From a virus: 54,581 nt of DNA. This document shows positions 46,883 to 54,581 of the stretch, in pieces. The stretch is from positions 38,002 through 92,582 of the IMG/VR virus record IMGVR_UViG_3300030107_003216. One strand, given 5' to 3'. How positions within the stretch are numbered: position 1 is the stretch's first letter; each line of letters starts with the position of its first letter. The position numbers were made by a program, and so were the translations under genes. Under the pieces are notes generated by a model. It saw only the letters and a program-made list of their open reading frames with translations. It was not told the origin of the DNA and did no database searches.

Positions 46883-47260
46883 ATGACTTGGCAAGATATA
46901 TTGAAGGTTGATAATATATATGATACCTCAGACCCTTTATATGATTCTGAGGCAGAAGAAAGAATTAGAGAATTAGGACAATATTTTGATGAAGATATTG
47001 ATAGGCAGGAATTAGAAAAGCATTTAGAAATTGAGTATAATGTCGGAAGATTTACTGAAATTAGTGATAGAGATTTCAAAAAAGAAATGAAGAAGTTAAT
47101 GGATGATGCCCCTAATTCTCATCACATGGATTATAGGATTTTTATAGATATTGAAATGAATGATTGGTTTCAATGGCTTGCAGGAGAAATAGATTTATAT
47201 TTCCCAATTAAAAACGCATATAAAGAAATGGTCGAAGATATAAGAGGAAATACATTTTGA
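46883..47260 (+). CDS. Late protein with N-terminal MTWQD tag (8)
   Basis: 125 aa, MTWQDILKVDNIYDTSDPLYDSEAEERIRELGQYFDEDID..., acidic, with 'IFIDIEMNDWFQWLAGEIDLYFP'. Unknown function. GGTGAAAAGAA precedes the ATG. Confidence 0.6.
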   Translation: MTWQDILKVDNIYDTSDPLYDSEAEERIRELGQYFDEDIDRQELEKHLEIEYNVGRFTEISDRDFKKEMKKLMDDAPNSHHMDYRIFIDIEMNDWFQWLAGEIDLYFPIKNAYKEMVEDIRGNTF

Positions 47261-47270
47261 GGTGAGAAAT

Positions 47271-47606
47271 ATGTCTTGGCGAGATATTATCAAAGCGTTT
47301 CCCGATGTAATCCATGATAAAAACGGCGAAGTATTTCACTTTGTTGGCAGACAAGGTAACTTAGGTAAATATTCTAACGGTGAAAAAGAAGTCCTATTCG
47401 ATGAAAAGAAGGCTAAACTCAATGCGCCATCTAAAGGATTAACTATGGATGATGATGTCAAATTTCAAATAGAGGATGATACTAAAGGCACATCTTTTCA
47501 AGAATTCAAAGAGGCTATGGCTGTCGCAGTAACTACTACTTCTTCGCCAGCACTGTTTAATACTACATATAACCAGCGAAAAAAGAAAAAGGAGGATGAG
47601 GAATGA
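47271..47606 (+). CDS. Late protein with N-terminal MSWRD tag (9)
   Basis: 111 aa, MSWRDIIKAFPDVIHDKNGEVFHFVGRQGNLGKYSNGEKEVLFDEKKAKLNAP..., beta-rich centre and basic/acidic tail 'QRKKKKEDEE'. GGTGAGAAAT precedes the chosen ATG. Unknown function. Confidence 0.6.
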   Translation: MSWRDIIKAFPDVIHDKNGEVFHFVGRQGNLGKYSNGEKEVLFDEKKAKLNAPSKGLTMDDDVKFQIEDDTKGTSFQEFKEAMAVAVTTTSSPALFNTTYNQRKKKKEDEE

Positions 47607-49054
47607 GTAAAAAGAAAAAGACAAGTACCACCAAGAAAAATCAGAAAGAATGGAAAGGTATGAAAATTACTCAAAACACTTCAAAGTCTGAATTTATTCA
47701 AGACTACCTTGCTTGGAAAAGAGCATGTACCGGAATCAAAAGTGGAAAAATGATGGTTCAAGGTATTCCAACATTGTATGATTTTTTGGTTGAGCATGTT
47801 ACTTCGACTTCAATGAGAACAGGTAGCAGAAACCGAGGCCATGTGAATTCGGGTGCAAATAAATACATCAAGTTACTTGACAATCTATTAGAGAGAAAAT
47901 TCTATACTGTTGGTGATGAAATGATTATCAAAAATTTAGGAGATGCTTTAATGGCTCTGAAAGGTACAGGAAAAGATACTGAAGAATCACCTGCATTAGA
48001 CCCCGGTTTTATTCTATTTACTGAAAGTAAAAGAGGTCGAAGAGGACAAAAGTTAGCACCTAAGATTGTTCAAGGACATTATCGAACAGAAGCCTATGCT
48101 AAGAAAAACAAAACTTCTGCCGCACCCGACCATTGGTTCACAGGTACTAATTTACCACACAAGGCTTTGTTTAACGAAAGTGCTGATGATGAATTTAAGT
48201 CAAGAGGATTAGCAGTAATTATGCAAGATGTAAAAGGAAAACTTGCAGACATTACAAATGAAGTTGATGATATTCCTATTCCCGAAGATGATAATATCCA
48301 AGAATATGAGGCTCTTGGTGACATTGAACAATTCTTTGACAAGGTTGTTAGAAATGTAGGATTTTGGAGTAAAGATGGTCGTCTATTAGTTGGGCCTCTC
48401 AAGAGAGAATTTGAAAACACTCAATTCAAATTAGGTATTCAAGACCAAGATGTAATTAGAGAGTTTCCAAGATTAAAGCAAAAAGATGCACCCGCAGGTA
48501 AAATTACATCAGTTACATTTGAGGCTTCACCACTAACATTAGTGACTTTAGTTGATAGAGCATTGATACGACAACAGCCATCTGGCCGTAATGGTCGAAG
48601 TGCGCCTAATGATGAATTTGCTTGGCAGAATGCAATTAGAACAGGATTCGATTATAGAATAGCCGGAGAAGAAGAATTAGTGTTCCCTGTAAATAGTGTT
48701 AGAATAGCAAAAGAATTAGCAAAGATACCGGAGATTAAACGATTTGCTCAAGGTCTTTTGAGAAAGACTAACTTATACAATGGGCCTAATTTCCAAACTT
48801 CTAATGCGGCTAAACTCTTAGCAGAAAAGAAATTTAATTATTCTCCTACTTCTCAACAAGCAATTCTTAATTTGTTTAGAAAAGAAAAAGCACAACCTAA
48901 ATCTATTCAGTTAAAATTAACTAAGAATGCTATGAAGGCTCTTTTGAATCAATCTGTAATTACTCGAACAAGAGATTTGCAGAGTATGAATGCGCCTAAC
49001 ACTGATGAGAAAATTGTTTTGAAAGGAATGTGGCAAAGCCTTCTATGGGGTTGA
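47603..49054 (+). CDS. Large late protein, probably structural
   Basis: 483 aa with a very basic head (MSKKKKTSTTKKNQKEWKGMK) and no MSW tag. 'GSRNRGHVNSGANKYIKLLDNLLERKFYTVGDEMIIKNLGDAL', 'VTFEASPLTLVTLVDRALIRQQPSGRNG' and 'NAKAL...NQSVITRTRDLQ'-type helices are seen. I do not recognise the family. Size and position between small tagged proteins and the terminase-like gene fit a virion component. Confidence 0.5.
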   Translation: MSKKKKTSTTKKNQKEWKGMKITQNTSKSEFIQDYLAWKRACTGIKSGKMMVQGIPTLYDFLVEHVTSTSMRTGSRNRGHVNSGANKYIKLLDNLLERKFYTVGDEMIIKNLGDALMALKGTGKDTEESPALDPGFILFTESKRGRRGQKLAPKIVQGHYRTEAYAKKNKTSAAPDHWFTGTNLPHKALFNESADDEFKSRGLAVIMQDVKGKLADITNEVDDIPIPEDDNIQEYEALGDIEQFFDKVVRNVGFWSKDGRLLVGPLKREFENTQFKLGIQDQDVIREFPRLKQKDAPAGKITSVTFEASPLTLVTLVDRALIRQQPSGRNGRSAPNDEFAWQNAIRTGFDYRIAGEEELVFPVNSVRIAKELAKIPEIKRFAQGLLRKTNLYNGPNFQTSNAAKLLAEKKFNYSPTSQQAILNLFRKEKAQPKSIQLKLTKNAMKALLNQSVITRTRDLQSMNAPNTDEKIVLKGMWQSLLWG

Positions 49055-49058
49055 TTTA

Positions 49059-49724
49059 ATGGCAGTCAATAGAAAGCGTTGCGGTTTGTGTCAAGCAGAC
49101 AATAGGCAAGAATTAGAGGATGCTCTTGAAAACGGTACTATGACTTGTGATGAAATAGATGCGGCTAATGGTTGGAGAAGCGGAACTGCGGCCCAACATC
49201 AAAGAAATCATATGGGGGATTATGTTATGTCGGCTAATCCTAAATGTGTTTTATGCACAGACCCAATGAGAAAACATTACGAACAGGCATTGAGTAATGG
49301 AGAGATAGACAGTGAAGCGGTGGCTTTGGCATTAGATACTACAAAAGCACAAATTCAACGACATATGAAACACCACTTAACTCCAATCGTGCAGCAATCC
49401 GCAGCCGCCATAATTGCTAAGAAGGAGGTAAATGAAATTGATTTACTTTCTAACAATGTTGAGAAATTAGATGCGAGATTAGAGCAAGTGTTTAATGAAT
49501 TAGGAAATGACTTAGACCCTAAGATGATTGATGCTCTAACTAAGTTAGCAAGAGAAATTAGAGAGTCACTAAAGTATCTAATGGAATTCAAAGGCAAACT
49601 TATTCATAAGCGACAAGATACTGTTATTGTTGCACAAATGCAAATTGTTCAAGAAGTGTTAGCACAGAATAATCCTGATATTTGGTTAGATATTAAGAAA
49701 AGAATGCAGGAGAAATTACAATGA
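49059..49724 (+). CDS. Terminase small subunit-like DNA-binding protein with duplicated zinc-finger/HTH unit
   Basis: 221 aa. Two similar units: 'KRCGLCQADNRQELEDALENGTMTCDEIDAANGW...AAQHQRNHMGDY' (8-55) and 'PKCVLCTDPMRKHYEQALSNGEIDSEAVALALDTTKAQIQRHMKHHL' (61-107). Each is C-x2-C, a helix, an HTH-like step and H-x(3-4)-H. The C-terminal half is helical ('LSNNVEKLDARLEQVFNELGNDLDP', 'IRESLKYLMEFKGKL'). This matches a phage protein group usually placed as small terminase or packaging-site binder. The large terminase is not in this window. Confidence 0.55.
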   Translation: MAVNRKRCGLCQADNRQELEDALENGTMTCDEIDAANGWRSGTAAQHQRNHMGDYVMSANPKCVLCTDPMRKHYEQALSNGEIDSEAVALALDTTKAQIQRHMKHHLTPIVQQSAAAIIAKKEVNEIDLLSNNVEKLDARLEQVFNELGNDLDPKMIDALTKLAREIRESLKYLMEFKGKLIHKRQDTVIVAQMQIVQEVLAQNNPDIWLDIKKRMQEKLQ

Positions 49725-49849
49725 GTTGGGAAGATATAATCAAAATGAGTTTTACAGAACAGTTGATTAGACAAGCATATTCAAAAAAGACCAAAGAGGA
49801 ATTAATAGATAAAATAGTTGAATTATTAACAGGAGGGGATGAAGAATGA
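49721..49849 (+). CDS. Very short tagged protein (10)
   Basis: 42 aa, MSWEDIIKMSFTEQLIRQAYSKKTKEELIDKIVELLTGGDEE. Tag plus one amphipathic helix only, so almost all of it is the tag. Its end (GGAGGGGATGAAGAATG) is the ribosome binding site of the next gene. Confidence 0.55.
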   Translation: MSWEDIIKMSFTEQLIRQAYSKKTKEELIDKIVELLTGGDEE

Positions 49850-50169
49850 GTTGGAAAGAGATATTAAAATCGTATGAATTAAGTGAAGCGATTAAAGACT
49901 TCATTTATAACACAGAAATAAAACCTAATATGTATGAGTTTTTACCAGAAGCAAATGATTCTGTTAGGGATTTTAAGAACAATGACCCTAAAGGATTTGA
50001 ATTATATCTTAATGATATTTTTGATTACATTACTTCTAAAGTATCAAAGGAAGAATTAACTGAATTTTATAGAGAAATGTATTATGATGATGAAAAAGAT
50101 GAAGAACCGTATAACCCTCGTAAAATTCAAAAGATAATATATGAGGCTATGAATGCAAGAAAGCCATAG
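49846..50169 (+). CDS. Late protein with N-terminal MSWKE tag (11)
   Basis: 107 aa, MSWKEILKSYELSEAIKDFIYNTEIKPNMYEFLPEAN..., acidic, helical ('PKGFELYLNDIFDYITSKVSKEELTEFYREMYYDDEKDEE'). Unknown function. Confidence 0.6.
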   Translation: MSWKEILKSYELSEAIKDFIYNTEIKPNMYEFLPEANDSVRDFKNNDPKGFELYLNDIFDYITSKVSKEELTEFYREMYYDDEKDEEPYNPRKIQKIIYEAMNARKP

Positions 50170-50180
50170 GAGAAATTACA

Positions 50181-50498
50181 ATGAGTTGGCAAGATATTCT
50201 TCACAAGAAAGGTAAAGCCCGAAGAAAGGCTGGCTCTAAAAAAGCAAAGAAAAAATTAGGCAAGCCCCGAAAAGGAAAAAGATTTGTTAAAAGAACAAAG
50301 TCTGGCAGAAAGGTTTCATACGGTCAATCGGGTAAAGCCAAAGATGGTGGCGATAGAATAAGGCCCGGAACTTCTAAGGGAGATGCTTATTGTGCAAGGT
50401 CAAATAAAATCAAAGGCGATTGGAGAAGTGACCCGAATAGCCCGAATAATCTAAGCCGTAAAAAATGGAAATGCCACGGAAATAAATCAAGAAGGTGA
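50181..50498 (+). CDS. Late, extremely basic protein with MSWQD tag (12)
   Basis: 105 aa, MSWQDILHKKGKARRKAGSKKAKKKLGKPRKGK..., about a third Lys/Arg. The C-terminal 'GDRIRPGTSKGDAYCARSNKIKGDWRSDPNSPNNLSRKKWKCHGNKS' matches a small domain seen in marine T4-like phages (recalled, not searched). A DNA-condensing internal head protein is a fair guess: histone- or protamine-like charge plus a targeting tag. Confidence 0.6.
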   Translation: MSWQDILHKKGKARRKAGSKKAKKKLGKPRKGKRFVKRTKSGRKVSYGQSGKAKDGGDRIRPGTSKGDAYCARSNKIKGDWRSDPNSPNNLSRKKWKCHGNKSRR

Positions 50499-50502
50499 TA
50501 AT

Positions 50503-51414
50503 ATGGATTGGAAAGATGTTCTAAAAAATGATGTTGAGAAAGGACTCTTTAGTAGGTCTAAGTTTCCTGATGAAGAGTCTGAGCAATTTTATAATATGCA
50601 ATTTAATAATGCCTATAATTGGAGTGGCGACCCATATAGAAAAAAGCAATTCCAAAAACAAGTAATGGCTTTACCTAAAGCACAAAGAACCGTTGATGGA
50701 ATTAAAAGTGTTTTGACCGCAATTGGTTCACCTTCTAAATTTACTTCAGCGAAACCCCAACAACAAAATATTGTAACTGAAACTGTGGATAGTATTGATA
50801 ATGTTTGGTCTGAGGGTTCTGACTCCGGAAAACATTTGACTAACCCATATAAGAAATCAAATAAAATGCTGAAAGGCTCGAAGCCCATGAATAGATGGGG
50901 GCCAATTATTGATGAAATTATGTCGGATGGATATAACAGAACTTCAAGAGGCATTATTGAAAGTTTATACAGTTATCAAAACGATAAAAAGAAATCAACA
51001 AGAAATATTCCTACTCAAAGAGCAATAAACATGTATCTTAAATCGAATCCTGAATATATTAGAATGGGTTCATCAAGTTATGGCACAGAATATAGACTAA
51101 AAGATGATGTTGCTAAATTAATGAAGGGAATGGAAACCGCAACCCGTTCAGCAGAATTATGGATTGCTAATGATTATGACTTAAATCAAATGGCACTTGG
51201 CTACATTAAAAGTTTAATTCAATCTGGACACGACAAAGCCCAAGTAATGTCTAAGTTAAGCGCATGGCTACCTAATATGATGGTTCATCACAGTGGTTTT
51301 ATGGATGAGTTAGAAGGATATGGTGAAATAGACGCTATTAGTGATGTTGAATGGGCTAATGTAGCGGAAACTTTTGCAGACCATGTTGATGATTTGGTGG
51401 AGGATTTGCAGTGA
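50503..51414 (+). CDS. Late protein with MDWKD tag (13)
   Basis: 303 aa, MDWKDVLKNDVEKGLFSRSKFPDEES... Gln/Asn-rich middle ('KPQQQNIVTETVDSIDNVW'). A winged-helix-like part 'SRGIIESLYSYQNDKKKSTRNIPTQRAINMYLKSNPEYIRMGSSSYGTEYRL' is followed by helices. Unknown function; probably packaged or scaffold. Confidence 0.6.
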   Translation: MDWKDVLKNDVEKGLFSRSKFPDEESEQFYNMQFNNAYNWSGDPYRKKQFQKQVMALPKAQRTVDGIKSVLTAIGSPSKFTSAKPQQQNIVTETVDSIDNVWSEGSDSGKHLTNPYKKSNKMLKGSKPMNRWGPIIDEIMSDGYNRTSRGIIESLYSYQNDKKKSTRNIPTQRAINMYLKSNPEYIRMGSSSYGTEYRLKDDVAKLMKGMETATRSAELWIANDYDLNQMALGYIKSLIQSGHDKAQVMSKLSAWLPNMMVHHSGFMDELEGYGEIDAISDVEWANVAETFADHVDDLVEDLQ

Positions 51415-53834
51415 GTCGCAATTGGTTTCAGATTTTGAAGAAACCTGTTGGTTATCCGTACATTGACGACCCAACAATGTTTGCCTTTGACATAATTTCT
51501 GCTAATAACACCCAAGATTTGATGGACAAAATAAAAAATAATGAGATTTCTGATGCTGATTTACAAGTTTTGGCAAGAAGAATCAATCAGATTAAGGGAA
51601 ATGATGAAAAAATAAAAGAAATTTTAGAAACATACAAAAATTATCCCGATAAAGACCTAAATGTTCAACAAATTAAGTCAAATTTAGAAACTCTTTCTGG
51701 CATGATGCCAAAACAAACAGGCCAAAAGCCACAAGGTAATGTTGAAGAGATTGAAAAACTCGTAAAAGAGATAAAAGAAGCATTTTTTAGTGATAAAAAG
51801 GCATTAGTCGAGAAATTAAAGAAGTTAATGCCAGCAAATAAAGACAATTGGAAAAGATACCCTGAAGCAAGAGATATTATTGCGTATCAAGAGCGTCTAA
51901 ATGCTAAAAATGAGCAAAATATGATAGCATTTGAAAATAATCCTGATGAAAATGATGAAAATGTCAAAAAATTAGCAGAATATTTTGGTTCTGAGTATAA
52001 AGATGGTGTAATTTTGCTAAAAATTAGAAAAATAGGAGAATTTTCTGAAAAAATCAATCCTATTTTGTGGAAAGACGAAAATCAAAAAAATTGGGAGTTA
52101 AAAAGAATACAATCTAAAGATGGAAAGAGCGTTGATGAAATTAATCCCGATAAAAAAGAAATTGTTGAGAAAAAGAAAGAAATAAAAAAGATTTATTTGG
52201 AATTAAAGAAAAAATATGGTATTCAATTAATATTTGGTGGTAAAAAAGAAGCACTACAAGATATTAGAGGAAAAAGTTTGGAAATAGTTTATTCTGGAAT
52301 AGAATATAAAGTGAAGCCAATAAATTCTGCATCAGATGTTCAAAAGTATATTCGTGGATATGAAGCAGTTACGGGAACTCCTTCTCAATTAATACCAACA
52401 TGGCTTTCCGGCGTATCTCCCGATAAGCAAGATTACAATAAAGTAGCATCTCAAGCAACAGTTGGTGGAACCAACATACAATTCCCAGACATAATGTTCT
52501 TAGAAAGAGGGAGTGGAAATAAAAAGAAATTAACTTTCAATCCTTATGGTTCTGCTATATTGTATCATTCTGTGTCAAGTGAAGGTTGGTTTAAGACCTA
52601 TTTTAACATGGCAAGAAAAACAGAGTTTATTTCAGAAGAAAGAGCAAAGTCTTTGATAGTGAATGATATTGTTGATACTCTTGCTGGAAAACATGGGCGC
52701 ATGAAAGAGAGTTTCAAGTATGGTATTCCTCTAAGAAGGTATGCTTTAGACTCAAAAGACAGAGCGATTGACTTCACAAATGAAGAGTCGGCTAAAAGAA
52801 AAGTCAAGAAAAAAATAGAGGGGAGTCCTACTTTAGCACAGGAAATAAATGATAAAAGAAATGAGTTGAGAAAAGATACTATTGACAAACTTGAGCAGGG
52901 ATGGACTCAAAAAGAAGCCGTGGCTTTCCTTGACTATTGGAAAGAAAAGAATTTAGATACCCAAGGAAAACTGAAAGTACATTGGTTTTCCACTCCAATA
53001 TCTGAAAAAGAATTGCTTTTAGCAGAATATGACAACAACGAAACTAACATGATAGCCGATTCTGAATATGCACAGATAGAAGTGGCTTGGGCGAATAAAT
53101 GGGATGAGGACAATAACCCCGAAGAGTTTGACCCGTTTGAGTATTATACTCCCACCACAATACTTGATGAATTAGATGGGTCTTTCAAAAGAAATCCAGC
53201 ATATAAGGATGGTAAATTAAAAGACACTACTAAGGAAAAAGAAAAGGAAATCAAAGAATTAGAAGCGACTCTTGAAGGCAAAAGCAGTGCTGAACAAAAA
53301 AGAATCAGAAATGCTATTGCTCAAAAGAAGGCCAACATTAAGAGATTCCAAGAAATGTCAGAAAGCAAAGGACAAATTAAAAGAGATTTACTACCACGAT
53401 TACGAGAAATCGTAAATTCAGTGGATAATTACCCTTCTATGGTTGCTCAATTAGCACAGACAAAAAAGAATGCTCTCAACTCAATTATACAAGAAGTTGA
53501 TACTAACTTTAACAAATTGGCTGTTCTTAGCGCAGATGCGGCAATAGGATTCCTTGCAATATTGGCAGAATATTATCCAAAGAAGCCGGACTTCATAGGT
53601 GAAGCATACGATAAGATAGACAAAAATCCTTCTCAAGCAAAGGAAATTGCAGAGAAAGAATTAGGTACTCAAGTGATGACTACCTTCTTAACTGATATGA
53701 AAGGTTTAATTATGAAGTCCTTTGAGAACCAACTACAACATTTGGTTAATTTCCCGACTATGTATGATAAGAGGCATTTATCCAACATTATTAAAGTCTT
53801 TACAAGCAGTGATGTTAATTTATTGGAGGTATAA
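51411..53834 (+). CDS. Large late protein, probably virion-associated
   Basis: 807 aa, begins MSRNWFQILKKPVGYPYID, a degenerate tag. Long charged helices and coiled coils ('IKELEATLEGKSSAEQKRIRNAIAQKKANIKRFQEM'). One folded block 'WLSGVSPDKQDYNKVASQATVGGTNIQFPDIMFLERGSGNKKKL...NPYGSAILYHSVSSEGWFKTYFNMARKTEF' lies near residues 325-405. Family not recognised; the size suggests a portal, scaffold or injected protein. Confidence 0.5.
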   Translation: MSRNWFQILKKPVGYPYIDDPTMFAFDIISANNTQDLMDKIKNNEISDADLQVLARRINQIKGNDEKIKEILETYKNYPDKDLNVQQIKSNLETLSGMMPKQTGQKPQGNVEEIEKLVKEIKEAFFSDKKALVEKLKKLMPANKDNWKRYPEARDIIAYQERLNAKNEQNMIAFENNPDENDENVKKLAEYFGSEYKDGVILLKIRKIGEFSEKINPILWKDENQKNWELKRIQSKDGKSVDEINPDKKEIVEKKKEIKKIYLELKKKYGIQLIFGGKKEALQDIRGKSLEIVYSGIEYKVKPINSASDVQKYIRGYEAVTGTPSQLIPTWLSGVSPDKQDYNKVASQATVGGTNIQFPDIMFLERGSGNKKKLTFNPYGSAILYHSVSSEGWFKTYFNMARKTEFISEERAKSLIVNDIVDTLAGKHGRMKESFKYGIPLRRYALDSKDRAIDFTNEESAKRKVKKKIEGSPTLAQEINDKRNELRKDTIDKLEQGWTQKEAVAFLDYWKEKNLDTQGKLKVHWFSTPISEKELLLAEYDNNETNMIADSEYAQIEVAWANKWDEDNNPEEFDPFEYYTPTTILDELDGSFKRNPAYKDGKLKDTTKEKEKEIKELEATLEGKSSAEQKRIRNAIAQKKANIKRFQEMSESKGQIKRDLLPRLREIVNSVDNYPSMVAQLAQTKKNALNSIIQEVDTNFNKLAVLSADAAIGFLAILAEYYPKKPDFIGEAYDKIDKNPSQAKEIAEKELGTQVMTTFLTDMKGLIMKSFENQLQHLVNFPTMYDKRHLSNIIKVFTSSDVNLLEV

Positions 53835-53836
53835 TT

Positions 53837-54581
53837 ATGGTAAGATTAGTACAAGAAGTTGATTATGATATTTCTGAAAATACTATTAAGGATATTGTTA
53901 AAATACCATCAGGAAGAAAAAAGAATCTTGCTTTCAAAAAAGAAGTGGATAAATTTACACAATTTATTCGAGGCGAGAACTTAGATAATCAAAGTGATTT
54001 AAGAAATAAATTCCAAAGAGAATTAAGGCAAGCAGTTGAAGAAGCGGGAAAATCAAAGTCTGGTTCTTCTGCGGAAAGAAGTCAATTAGCCACAGTATTT
54101 AGAAATATAAAAGTTGAAAATCTTAGAGGCAGTACAATTTCTCCTGCTCAATTAGCCACCACTGTAAAACTAAAAACAGGTACAGATGGCAGGTTTTTGT
54201 TTAATGTCAAAAATATACAAATGATTAATCTTGATGAACTTGAAAAAGCAATAAACTATATTGAATCATTGAAGGCATCGGAAGAGGGATTACCAGAAGG
54301 TTATGAAGTAATGGCGCATAATATTTCCTTAATGTATGATTATGTTAAAGAAGAAAAAGATGCTTTTGGTGAAGCCAAAGAAAGGCCAAAGGAAAGAGTA
54401 GGAAGATATAGAACTACCTATACTAAAGAAAAACAAGGTGTTGATATACCCCCTCTTGATTTTAATTTTATTTATGGTGCGATTGATGCTTCTAAGGGTG
54501 CTTATCGAAAAATTATTTATGAACATTGGTCGGAAACGGCAAAAAAATATACTAATTTCAAGGAGAAGTTTGATGCTTTTT
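53837..54581 (+). CDS. Late protein, truncated by the window end
   Basis: 248 codons visible with no stop; GGAGGT is 7 nt upstream. 'MVRLVQEVDYDISENTIKDIVKIPSGRKKNLAFKKEVDKFTQFIRGENL' then 'SSAERSQLATVFRNIKVENLRGSTISPAQLATTVKLKTGTDGRFLFNVKNI'. No late tag and no recognised family. Possibly structural by position. Confidence 0.5.
   Translation, partial: MVRLVQEVDYDISENTIKDIVKIPSGRKKNLAFKKEVDKFTQFIRGENLDNQSDLRNKFQRELRQAVEEAGKSKSGSSAERSQLATVFRNIKVENLRGSTISPAQLATTVKLKTGTDGRFLFNVKNIQMINLDELEKAINYIESLKASEEGLPEGYEVMAHNISLMYDYVKEEKDAFGEAKERPKERVGRYRTTYTKEKQGVDIPPLDFNFIYGAIDASKGAYRKIIYEHWSETAKKYTNFKEKFDAF

Overview
This window looks like part of the genome of a tailed double-stranded DNA virus infecting an archaeon. 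The gene set resembles marine euryarchaeal viruses of the magrovirus type (Marine Group II hosts); that host assignment is inference from gene content. The evidence is an archaeal/eukaryotic-type replication and transcription set (PolB, PCNA, RFC small subunit, PriS-type primase, ATP-dependent ligase, ERCC4-type nuclease, TFB, PC4-like and histone-fold proteins). A tRNA-Lys carries a canonical bulge-helix-bulge intron. Tail-fibre-like genes are present. Coding is dense, AT-rich, with ATGA/TAATG overlaps and GGTGA/GGAGG ribosome binding sites.

Layout. (1) 1-2837, plus strand: end of a late tail module, closed by a bidirectional terminator. (2) 2895-39013, minus strand: one long early/middle block. 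In order along the coordinates it holds a DEDD exonuclease, AAA+ helicase candidate, ERCC4 nuclease, fused PriS-PriL primase, Cas4/RecB-like nuclease, the C half of PolB, six small genes, the N half of PolB, PCNA, a Sak4-like ATPase, an SSB, RFC, a P-loop ATPase with a PIP box, a histone-fold protein, DNA ligase, a PC4-like protein, GroEL/GroES, a JAMM peptidase, a Myb-like protein, a ThiF/E1-like enzyme, TFB, class II ribonucleotide reductase, a ubiquitin-like protein and a UvrD-type helicase. (3) 38019-38520: tRNA-Lys(UUU) and two structured RNA candidates. (4) 39087-39700: a non-coding, AT-rich, inverted-repeat-rich gap where the direction of transcription flips; an origin or control region is possible. 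(5) 39701-44671: small genes on both strands with at least four structured non-coding segments. Six copies of an ACCATATGGT element occur here, oriented like promoters, together with several terminators and a dispersed paralogous family. (6) 44814-54581, plus strand: a late/virion operon. Most of its proteins are unrelated except for a shared N-terminal M-[ST]-W-[KQRE]-[DE]-x-[IL]-[IL]-K motif.

How the genes fit together: the minus block supplies an almost self-sufficient replisome (clamp, loader, split polymerase, primase, SSB, ligase, nucleases, helicases) and nucleotides (RNR). It also supplies tools to redirect host transcription (TFB, PC4-like, Myb-like, histone fold) and to fold proteins (GroEL/ES). 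A three-part ubiquitin-like set (Ubl, E1, JAMM) is scattered through the same block.

Most promising for follow-up are the shared N-terminal tag of the late proteins, the Ubl/E1/JAMM set, the histone-fold protein, and the ACCATATGGT-driven RNA region at 40.5-44.3 kb. All functional calls come from reading motifs by eye; no database search was run.
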